Positions 8,615-13,907 of a stretch of 18,217 bases of DNA are shown here, piece by piece. The stretch comes from JBQTIM01 sp052388135 (GTDB taxonomy: Bacteria > Elusimicrobiota > Elusimicrobia > FEN-1173): contig JBQTIM010000087.1 of NCBI GenBank assembly GCA_052388135.1, positions 1-18,217 on the forward strand, given 5' to 3'. Position 1 is the stretch's first letter, and each line of letters starts with the position of its first letter. Made by a program: the position numbers and the translations under genes. The notes under the pieces are model-generated. The model was given only the letters and a program-made list of their open reading frames with translations. It was not told where the DNA came from and ran no database searches.

Positions 8615-9973
8615 CTACGGCAACTCTTCCGTCGCCACCTTCAATTGGATCCAATCCAGCTTGCCTTGGACCAGCGCCCGGTGAAAGCTGCGGCGCGTCC
8701 GCGCGAGGGCGTCCAAGGCCTGCAGAAGCTCCAGGTTGTTGGCCAGGCCGCGGCGGTATTCCCTCTCGAGGAGGCGGTAGCTCTTCTCGGCCTTTTCGGC
8801 GGCCTCCTCGAGGCGGGCGGACCGCGCGACGGACCCCTCCAGGTTCGAATGGGCGACGGCCGCCTCGCTGCGGGCCGCGCGGGCCAGCCGCTCCAGCTCC
8901 CATTCCGCCTGGCGGCGGGCGAAGACGGCCTGGCGCGTGCGGGCCGCCGCCGATCCGCCCTGATAGAGAGGAACGTCGAGGGAGAACACGACGTCCCAGT
9001 CAATGGACTCTTGAAAGCCGGTCCGCTTCACATAGTAATTCCCGCGCACGTCGGCGGAGGGCCAGTAGGCGCTGCGCAGAGCGTCCGCCGAGCGGCGGCG
9101 CGCCTCCACCTCGGCCCTCTGAGCTTTCACGTCGGCGCGCTCGCCGGCTTTTTCCAAAAGAGGCTGCAGAGGCTCCGCGCCTCGCACTCTCGGCAGGCGG
9201 TCTTCCAAAACGGCGGAGGAAAAATCGCGGCCGGTCAAAAGCGCCAGATCCTCGCGGGCCGCCCGCAGGTTGGCCAGGGATTCGGCCTCTTCCGCCCGCA
9301 AGGACGCCAATTGGGACTCCGCGCTCAGCAATTCGCTCTCGCGGGTTTTCCCGAGGCGGACCCTCTCTCCCAGCTCTTTCACCCGGTCCCGGGACAGGCC
9401 CACGGTGGCCCGCACGTCCTCCAGGTCGGCCTCGTAAAGGATCACGGCGTAGAAGGCCCGCGCCACGTCCAGGAAGAGGAGCCGCGCGGCCCGTTCCAAA
9501 CGCCATCTCTCGCGCTCCCCCGCCGCCGCGAAACCGGCCGTGGCGCGGGACTCGCGGAACCCGGAGAACAGGGGCTGCGACAGCCGCAGGCCGGCCTCGG
9601 GCCGCTCCCTGCGGGCGGAATTCCTGTTTCCCTCGCCGTCGCCGCCTTGGCCGCCGGCGTCCTGAAAAGTGTCGTTGAAGAAAAAGCCGAAACGAGGCAG
9701 GGCGCCTCCCAGGGCCTCCCGGCGGCGGGCCTCCGCCGCGCCCACCTCCGCCTCCTGCACGCGCAAAGATTCGCTCCTCGCCCGGGCCAGCTCGAAGCAG
9801 GCCTCGAGCGTGAAGGGCTCTGCCGCCCGGAGCGGACCGCAGAGCGCCAGCGCCAGAACGGCCGCGGCCGGACGGACGCGGCGCGGAAACCCGCGGCGCG
9901 GCCGAAAAACTCCCGCCGGCGCGCGGCCGCGCCGGGACTCCTTATGGCCTTCAACGAGACCCTCCGCCCTCAA
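8615..9973 (-). CDS. TolC-like outer membrane efflux protein (channel 1), probable TTG start
   Basis: An OMF/TolC family protein of about 452 residues. Mature sequence begins near AEPFTLEACFELARARSESL, the classic start of a TolC repeat, just after a hydrophobic signal segment (AAAVLALALCGPLRA). Long helices follow, including 'RESELLSAESQLASLRAEEAESL' and 'GLANNLELLQALDALARTRRSF'. No ATG or GTG lies between the upstream TetR gene and the signal sequence. The best start is a TTG at 9973-9971 overlapping the TetR stop (TTGA overlap), with AGGGGG eight bases upstream; this implies translational coupling and a rather long, Arg-rich n-region. The frame stays open much further upstream, antisense-like through the TetR gene, but that part is not protein-like. 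The product would form the exit duct for pump B, whose gene follows by 57 bp. Confidence 0.85.
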   Translation of the reverse strand: MRAEGLVEGHKESRRGRAPAGVFRPRRGFPRRVRPAAAVLALALCGPLRAAEPFTLEACFELARARSESLRVQEAEVGAAEARRREALGGALPRFGFFFNDTFQDAGGQGGDGEGNRNSARRERPEAGLRLSQPLFSGFRESRATAGFAAAGERERWRLERAARLLFLDVARAFYAVILYEADLEDVRATVGLSRDRVKELGERVRLGKTRESELLSAESQLASLRAEEAESLANLRAAREDLALLTGRDFSSAVLEDRLPRVRGAEPLQPLLEKAGERADVKAQRAEVEARRRSADALRSAYWPSADVRGNYYVKRTGFQESIDWDVVFSLDVPLYQGGSAAARTRQAVFARRQAEWELERLARAARSEAAVAHSNLEGSVARSARLEEAAEKAEKSYRLLEREYRRGLANNLELLQALDALARTRRSFHRALVQGKLDWIQLKVATEELP

Positions 9974-10590
9974 GGCTTCATCCCCCTGTAAAAGGAATCC
10001 CACACGAAACCGGCCCGCCCCTGCAGGGGGCCGCCCATCCCGCCCAGGATTCGGGCGAAAACGAAGCCGCGGATCATTCCGAACAGGCACACAGCCGCCT
10101 CCTGGGCATCGGCTCGGCGCAGAAGCTTCAAGGCCATGGCCTCCGCCAGGGCGTCGGCCAGCACGTGGACGTTGGCCATGATCATATCGCCCCGCTCGCG
10201 GGGATTCGACGCCAGGCAGAGGGGCGGGTTGCCCTGGAAAACCTGCACGAAAATTTCGCGGTTCTCCTCGAAAAATTCCAACTGGGCCCGCAGGAGGGCG
10301 CGCACGCGTTCCAGGCCGGGGGCCGTGCGGGCGCGGATGCTCTCCCACCGCGCCACCGCCGTCCGGAACATGTCCTTGGCCACGGCTTTGAACAGGTCCT
10401 CCTTGGCGGGAAAGTAAAGGTAGAGCGTCCCCTTGGCGACGCCGGCGCGGCGGGCCACGTCCTCCATGGTGAGGTCATGGTAATCCTTTCCGCGCAGGAC
10501 GTCCGCCGCGGCCCGCAGAATGGCGAGCCGCCTTTCGGAGGGCGGAGGGTAGCGGGCGGCGGACGACGGTTTTCGGGCGCGTTTCTTCAT
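9970..10590 (-). CDS. TetR/AcrR family transcriptional regulator
   Basis: A 206-residue TetR-type repressor. Residues about 20-66 form the DNA-binding domain: 'RRLAILRAAADVLRGKDYHDLTMEDVARRAG', then the recognition helix region 'VAKGTLYLYFPAKEDLF', a near-perfect match to the family signature. The C-terminal helical domain (about 75-200) is the divergent ligand-binding and dimerisation part. The gene heads the efflux run on its strand and its stop overlaps the probable start of TolC channel 1, so it is likely the local repressor of the pump. An 18-bp perfect palindrome abuts its start codon, strongly suggesting autorepression, and through co-transcription, control of the operon. There is no Shine-Dalgarno sequence between the predicted promoter and the ATG. 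The inducing ligand is unknown. Confidence 0.93.
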   Translation of the reverse strand: MKKRARKPSSAARYPPPSERRLAILRAAADVLRGKDYHDLTMEDVARRAGVAKGTLYLYFPAKEDLFKAVAKDMFRTAVARWESIRARTAPGLERVRALLRAQLEFFEENREIFVQVFQGNPPLCLASNPRERGDMIMANVHVLADALAEAMALKLLRRADAQEAAVCLFGMIRGFVFARILGGMGGPLQGRAGFVWDSFYRGMKP

Positions 10591-10607
10591 GACTGACCGG
10601 TCAGTCA
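10590..10607. promoter_or_regulatory. TetR operator: 18-bp perfect palindrome
   Basis: TGACTGACCGGTCAGTCA is a perfect 18-bp inverted repeat whose outermost base pairs with the T of the TetR start codon region. Its core TGACCGGTCA is typical of sites bound by AcrR/TetR-type regulators. It sits directly downstream of the predicted -10 box and covers the expected transcription start, so bound repressor would block initiation. No second copy was noticed elsewhere in the window. Confidence 0.8.
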
Positions 10608-10615
10608 GTATATCA
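10607..10615 (-). promoter_or_regulatory. Extended -10 promoter element (TGATATACT) of the TetR/efflux operon
   Basis: On the minus strand TGATATACT fits the extended -10 form TG-N-TATAAT, and no -35 match is found 16-18 bp upstream, which extended -10 promoters tolerate. The predicted start falls inside the operator, giving a leader of about ten bases before the ATG. It lies in the 48 bp between the ABC ATPase stop and the TetR start. Confidence 0.55.
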
Positions 10616-10638
10616 GATTCGCGGGGGCTGCGGACGGA

Positions 10639-11766
10639 TCAATCGCCGTCTCCCTGGACCGGCTCGAGGCGGGACCCCGAGCCGTCGAGGGCGAAGAGGT
10701 GGGCTTTCTCCATGTCGAACGTCACGCCGATGTGCTGGTTGACCTGGGCGGGGTTGTTGGGGTCCACGCGGGCGATGAAGCGGGTGCCGCCCGCGTTCAG
10801 ATGCAGGTAGGTTTCGGGGCCCACGGGCTCCGCCCATTCCACCACGGCCAGGGCGTAGGCCCCGTCGGAGGCGTCGCCCGGCTCAAAGAGGCGGTCGTGC
10901 ACGTCCTCGGGCCGCAGGCCCAGAAGGAGCTTCTGGCCGGGCTGAAGCAGTAGGTCGGGCACGTAGCGCGGCGGCAGGGGAAGCTGGAAATGGCCATTGT
11001 CCAGCCACAGCCGGTTCCCCCGGACGGCGGCCGTCACCTCGAAGAAGTTCATGGCGGGCTGGCCCACGAACTGGGCCACGAAGGCGTTGGCGGGCCGGCG
11101 GTAAATGTCCAGCGGCCGGGACACCTGCTGGACGCTCCCCTCTTTCATGACGCACACGCGGTCGCCGAGGGTCATGGCCTCCACCTGGTCGTGGGTCACG
11201 TAGATCATGGTGGTCTGGAGCCGCTGGTGCAGGCGCCCCAGCATGCCCCGCATCTGCACGCGCAGCTTGGCGTCCAGGTTCGACAGCGGCTCGTCGAAAA
11301 GGAACACCCGCGGCTTGCGCACGATGGCCCGGCCCACGGCCACCCGCTGAAGCTGGCCGCCGGACAGCGTGACCAGGCGGCTCTTGAGCAGGGGGCGGAT
11401 CTCCAGCACCTCCGCCGCCTCCGACACTCTCGACTCGATCTCCTTTTCGGAGTAGCCCCTGAGCTTCAGCCCGAAGGCCATGTTTTCCCCCACCGTCATG
11501 GACGGGTAGAGGGCGTAGTTTTGGAACACCATGGCGATGTTGCGGTCCTTGGGCGGAAGGTCGTTGACCACCTCGCCGCCGATGAGGATGTCCCCCGCCG
11601 TCGGCTCTTCCAAGCCGGCGATCATGCGCAAAGTGGTGGACTTGCCGCAGCCCGACGGACCCACGAGGACGAAGAACTCCTTGTCCTCGATGTCCAGGGT
11701 GACGTTCCGGATCACCGGCTCGTGCTTGAACCGCTTCGTGACGTTGCGAAGTTGTACGCGGGCCAC
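10639..11766 (-). CDS. Sugar-type ABC transporter ATP-binding protein (MalK/UgpC/MsmX-like)
   Basis: A 375-residue ATPase of the carbohydrate-importer (CUT1) type, which powers uptake through a separate permease pair. All nucleotide-binding motifs are intact: Walker A GPSGCGKST (36-44), Q-loop Gln82 in MVFQNYALYPS, signature LSGGQ (134-138), Walker B VFLFDEP (154-160, catalytic Glu159), D-loop SNLD and H-loop His192. The last 130 residues form the MalK-type OB/TOBE regulatory domain ('GLRPEDVHDRLFEPGD'). Translation starts at GTG; the frame is closed by a TGA upstream with no ATG in between, and GGAAAG lies about ten bases ahead. No permease or binding protein is encoded nearby, so it may be a shared ATPase serving several importers, as MsmX/MsmK do. 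The exact sugar cannot be assigned. Confidence 0.93.
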   Translation of the reverse strand: MARVQLRNVTKRFKHEPVIRNVTLDIEDKEFFVLVGPSGCGKSTTLRMIAGLEEPTAGDILIGGEVVNDLPPKDRNIAMVFQNYALYPSMTVGENMAFGLKLRGYSEKEIESRVSEAAEVLEIRPLLKSRLVTLSGGQLQRVAVGRAIVRKPRVFLFDEPLSNLDAKLRVQMRGMLGRLHQRLQTTMIYVTHDQVEAMTLGDRVCVMKEGSVQQVSRPLDIYRRPANAFVAQFVGQPAMNFFEVTAAVRGNRLWLDNGHFQLPLPPRYVPDLLLQPGQKLLLGLRPEDVHDRLFEPGDASDGAYALAVVEWAEPVGPETYLHLNAGGTRFIARVDPNNPAQVNQHIGVTFDMEKAHLFALDGSGSRLEPVQGDGD

Positions 11767-11878
11767 GCTATCTGGTCTTTCCAGGCATATTCATCCAATC
11801 TTAAGTCTGCCCCCGGCGGGTTTTCAAGGCAAGGGTTTTTTTTCTCAACGAGGGCGAGCCGGGGTAACGAATCTTTAC

Positions 11879-11884
11879 TATAAT
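11879..11884 (+). promoter_or_regulatory. Candidate -10 box (TATAAT) for the PilZ-like gene
   Basis: A perfect TATAAT lies 36 bp before the PilZ-like start, in the 154-bp divergent space with the ABC ATPase. The hexamer at the usual -35 distance is not consensus, so the promoter may be weak or activated. Confidence 0.4.
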
Positions 11885-11920
11885 AGGAGGCGTCGCACAA
11901 AACGCCGCAGGGGGGATACG

Positions 11921-12337
11921 ATGAAAACGTCGAAGGAACGCCGCAGAGAAGAACGCTGGCCGGTGACTCTCCTGGTGAAGTGCCTCGTCTCCAACAAAGA
12001 GGACGCCTTCGAATCGGAGATGTGGGCCAAGGACGTGACGGAGAAGGGCCTGAAGCTGGAATGGAAACCCGGCTTCAACGCCGCCGTTTCCGCGGGAGCC
12101 CGCGCCCGCATCCGCACCGACGACGTCCATTTCGAGGCGGGCCGCCCCGTGACCGTGCGCGACCTGTTTTACGACGACGACGGCTCCCCCGCCCTGCGCG
12201 GCAAGATCACCTGGGCGAAGAAGGAAGAGGAGGACGGCTGGTCGGTGGGCGTGAAGTTCACCGGCGCCGGCCGCTCCCGGGAAATCGCCGAAACCCTGCA
12301 CGATTTCGTGGGAATCGTTAAAGCCGAACCCGCTTAG
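11921..12337 (+). CDS. Small PilZ-domain-like protein
   Basis: A 138-residue soluble protein. The N-terminus KERRREERWPV contains the R-x-x-x-R motif (Arg8/Arg12), and residues 38-43 read DVTEKG, matching the (D/N)-x-S/T-x-x-G half of the c-di-GMP-binding PilZ signature. The rest alternates in short beta strands, ending 'GWSVGVKFTG', as PilZ barrels do. Such proteins bind cyclic di-GMP and affect motility, pili or exopolysaccharide. The frame is open further upstream, but the ATG at 11921 has AGGGGGG at ribosome-binding distance and the conserved motif begins immediately after it. It is transcribed alone, away from the ABC gene and towards the HNH gene. The motif match is clear but short, so c-di-GMP binding is probable rather than certain. 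Confidence 0.75.
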   Translation: MKTSKERRREERWPVTLLVKCLVSNKEDAFESEMWAKDVTEKGLKLEWKPGFNAAVSAGARARIRTDDVHFEAGRPVTVRDLFYDDDGSPALRGKITWAKKEEEDGWSVGVKFTGAGRSREIAETLHDFVGIVKAEPA

Positions 12338-12344
12338 AAAAACC

Positions 12345-12451
12345 AAAAGTTCAAAGCCCGAAGTTCAAATCAAACGACAAGCTCAAATCCAAATCGGATT
12401 TGGCTTTTTGGCGTTTGACTTGAACTTTGTATTTTGAGCTTTGAGCTTGCC
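12345..12451. repeat. Heptad-repeat hairpin element between convergent genes
   Basis: The whole space between the PilZ-like and HNH genes consists of heptads resembling AGTTCAA or NNNCAAA, arranged in two opposed arms. A 16-bp stem pairs 12361-12376 with 12412-12427 (15 of 16 identical, the exception a possible G-U), and inside it CCAAATC-G-GATTTGG forms a second small palindrome near 12389-12403. It is AT-richer than its surroundings. It could act as a two-way transcription terminator for the convergent genes, or be a dispersed repeat. Confidence 0.7.
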
Positions 12452-12456
12452 TTCCG

Positions 12457-13056
12457 CTAAGACCCCTCCAGCTCGCTGTTCCAATAAATGTTGTCCACGA
12501 ACCTCTGCCAGGAGCGGCGCACCTGGAAGTTGGTCCGCAGAACCAGCGAGGAGCGGCCTTTCCATCGAGGCTTCGTGGGCGGGATGAGCAGCTTCATGCC
12601 CGCCTCGCGGGGCGTCATGTTGCTCTTTTTCAGGTTGCAGGGGATGCAGGAGGTGACGATGTTGGACCAATCGGTTCTCCCCTCGCGGCTGCGGGGGATC
12701 ACGTGGTCGAGGTTCAGCTCGCTGGTGGGAAACTTGATGCCGCAGTAGCAGCAGCGGTGCCCGTAATGCTCGTAAATGTTCCGCCGCGTGAATTTGACGT
12801 CGCTGACGGGCAGGCGGTCGTAGGCCTTGAGGGCGATGACCTCGGGCAGGGCCAGGCGGAAGGAAGGCGTGGAGATGAAGCCCGCGGGGCTTTCCTGCAC
12901 GGTGCTGGAAAGGTCGCGCCAGTCCGCGAAGCTGTAGGTGCGGTACTCCTCGTCCACCACCTGGGCGTGGTCCAAATAAAGGAGCGTCAGGGCCCGGCGC
13001 CACGAGGTGACGTGGATGGCGTAGAACTGCCGGTTGAGGACCAGGACGTCGTTCAT
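12457..13056 (-). CDS. HNH endonuclease family protein
   Basis: A 199-residue protein with a zinc-bound HNH nuclease domain in its second half. The metal-binding pairs are Cys102-x-x-Cys105 and Cys137-x-x-Cys140. The catalytic core reads 'LNLDHVIPRSREGRTDWSNIV' with Asp117-His118, followed by CIPCNLKKSN. The N-terminal 90 residues ('MNDVLVLNRQFYAIHVTSWRRALTLLY') match the conserved leader of a widespread stand-alone HNH family found in many bacteria, whose biological role is not established. No methylase, phage gene or intron lies beside it, so restriction or homing is not supported. The ATG is preceded only by a run of A, with no strong Shine-Dalgarno. Alone on its strand between two intergenic repeats, it appears monocistronic. 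Confidence 0.92.
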   Translation of the reverse strand: MNDVLVLNRQFYAIHVTSWRRALTLLYLDHAQVVDEEYRTYSFADWRDLSSTVQESPAGFISTPSFRLALPEVIALKAYDRLPVSDVKFTRRNIYEHYGHRCCYCGIKFPTSELNLDHVIPRSREGRTDWSNIVTSCIPCNLKKSNMTPREAGMKLLIPPTKPRWKGRSSLVLRTNFQVRRSWQRFVDNIYWNSELEGS

Positions 13057-13107
13057 ATTTTTTCGGGCCGCGAGTTCCGCGCGCCGGAGGCGAAGGACGG
13101 AAACGGC

Positions 13108-13138
13108 GGAACGGGCCCGCCTCTCGTGCGCCCGTTCC
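13108..13138 (-). other. 9-bp-stem hairpin in the leader of the HNH gene
   Basis: GGAACGGGC (13108-13116) and GCCCGTTCC (13130-13138) are perfect inverse complements separated by 13 bases, about 50 bp before the HNH start. A TATGAT/TATACT-like AT-rich patch lies just upstream on the minus strand (13140-13151), so the hairpin would sit near the 5' end of the transcript. No U-run follows, so it is not a normal terminator. Function unknown. Confidence 0.45.
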
Positions 13139-13212
13139 TATCATAAGTATAGCTTCTCAAGGGATCGGCCGCCACCGAGGGCGGAGGGCAGGGACGGCGG
13201 AACGGCGGGGTG

Positions 13213-13236
13213 GGAGAAAAGAAGAAGGCTTAGCCT
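13213..13236 (-). terminator. Possible weak terminator at the end of the NIL gene
   Basis: GAAGGC-TAA-GCCTTC spans the NIL stop codon and is followed on the minus strand by the T-rich TTCTTTTC. The stem is only six pairs with a three-base loop, so termination is plausible but weak. Confidence 0.35.
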
Positions 13237-13472
13237 TCCACGGCGTCGTGGGTGACGGGCTCCACCCTGATCTGCTGCTTGCGGAGCCAGTCCAGGGCGT
13301 CTTCCACGTCCGCATCCGGCCCGTCCAGCTCCAGAACCATTTCCCCCACCTTTTCGGTGACGCGGGCGCGGCGGATGTTGAAAACGAGGCCGCCGAACTC
13401 CCGGGCCATGCGGCAGATGACGGGTTCCTTGATCTGGTTCTGGGGGAAGATGAGCTCTAGGCGCTTCTTCAT
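13230..13472 (-). CDS. Stand-alone NIL-domain protein
   Basis: An 80-residue protein consisting of one NIL domain: 'MKKRLELIFPQNQIKEPVICRMAREFGGLVFNIRRARVTEKVGEMVLELDG' and 'ALDWLRKQQIRVEPV' follow the ferredoxin-like beta-alpha-beta pattern. NIL domains occur at the C-terminus of MetN, where they bind methionine and inhibit the importer. They also occur in small proteins and in ferredoxin fusions linked to homocysteine synthesis in methanogens. The gene is the third of the SAM-riboswitch-headed run, 111 bp after the MoaD-like gene with a heptad repeat in the gap. Its context suggests a methionine sensor or assembly partner of the sulfur-transfer enzyme. The start has no strong Shine-Dalgarno; the repeat directly upstream may have displaced one. 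Confidence 0.85.
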   Translation of the reverse strand: MKKRLELIFPQNQIKEPVICRMAREFGGLVFNIRRARVTEKVGEMVLELDGPDADVEDALDWLRKQQIRVEPVTHDAVEG

Positions 13473-13484
13473 AGGATTGAGAAC

Positions 13485-13590
13485 GGCGTGAATCGTGAAT
13501 GGTGAATAGTGAATGGAAAACCTGAAAGGCGTAACAGCGCCGGGCGCTTTTTGGTTTTGCCTTTCCTATTCACGATTCACCATTCACGCC
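13485..13590. repeat. 106-bp GTGAATN heptad-repeat hairpin element
   Basis: The left arm begins GGCGTGAAT and carries four GTGAATN heptads. The right arm, read in reverse complement, also begins GGCGTGAAT and carries three. Inside, GAAAACC pairs with GGTTTT, GAAAGGC with GCCTTTC, and the centre AGCGCC-G-GGCGCT is followed by TTTTT on the plus strand. The whole therefore folds into one long imperfect hairpin. It occupies almost all the space between the MoaD-like and NIL genes, and its right end supplies the stop codon of the MoaD-like gene. No target duplication or encoded protein is seen. Confidence 0.85.
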
Positions 13591-13874
13591 TTCGCCGTTG
13601 TCCCCCCGGCGATGGCCGGGATGATGCTCACTTCGGCTCCGTCGGCCACGGGCGTCTTGGCGCCGTCTTTGAAGCGGATGTCCTCGCCGTTGACGAAGAC
13701 GTTGATGAAGCGGCGGATCTGGCCGGACTCGTCGCAGATCCGCTCCTTGAGGCCGGGGTAGGACTTCTCCAGGCCGGCGATGATCTCCTCGATGTTGGAG
13801 CCCGGAGCCTCCACGATGGCCTGGTCTTTGGTCAATTTTCTCAGCGGCGCTGGGATGCGCACTTTAGCGGGCAT
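13584..13874 (-). CDS. MoaD/ThiS-like ubiquitin-fold sulfur carrier protein
   Basis: A 96-residue beta-grasp protein. 'RRFINVFVNGEDIRF' (54-68) and 'VSIIPAIAGG' (82-91) are signature MoaD/CysO/ThiS-family stretches. In this family the terminal glycine is adenylated and turned into a thiocarboxylate that donates sulfur. Here Gly90-Gly91 is not terminal: five residues, TTAKA, follow, so the protein would need trimming before activation, as described for carriers such as QbsE and HcyS that are processed by JAB/JAMM peptidases. No such peptidase and no activating E1-like enzyme lies in the window. The gene starts 33 bp after the ThrC-like gene (AAAGGA ribosome site). Sulfur donation to that enzyme, rather than molybdopterin or thiamine synthesis, is inferred from context. 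Confidence 0.9.
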   Translation of the reverse strand: MPAKVRIPAPLRKLTKDQAIVEAPGSNIEEIIAGLEKSYPGLKERICDESGQIRRFINVFVNGEDIRFKDGAKTPVADGAEVSIIPAIAGGTTAKA

Positions 13875-13907
13875 GGGAGCCGTCCTTTCTGGAAACGAGG
13901 CGCCGCG

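Noticed and set aside
5216..9991. A 1591-codon plus-strand frame spanning both channels and pump B
   Set aside because: It is antisense to three well-supported genes and low-complexity in composition. GC-rich codon bias removes stops from the opposite frame, so length alone is not evidence.
9974..10348. The upstream extension of TolC channel 1 through the TetR gene
   Set aside because: The extra residues are Arg/Pro/Gly-rich out-of-frame TetR sequence, and the signal peptide marks the true N-terminus much later.
13535..13555. AGCGCC-G-GGCGCT followed by TTTTT as a plus-strand terminator
   Set aside because: No plus-strand gene lies upstream for it to terminate; it is the centre of the heptad hairpin element.
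13485..13590. A CRISPR array or phage attachment site in the GTGAATN repeat
   Set aside because: The units are seven bases long without spacers, and arranged as a single hairpin. No cas, integrase or tRNA gene is present.
13485..13590. A MITE with target-site duplication
   Set aside because: The inverted arms fit, but the bases flanking the two ends do not match each other, so no duplication can be shown. It is left as a repeat of unknown origin.
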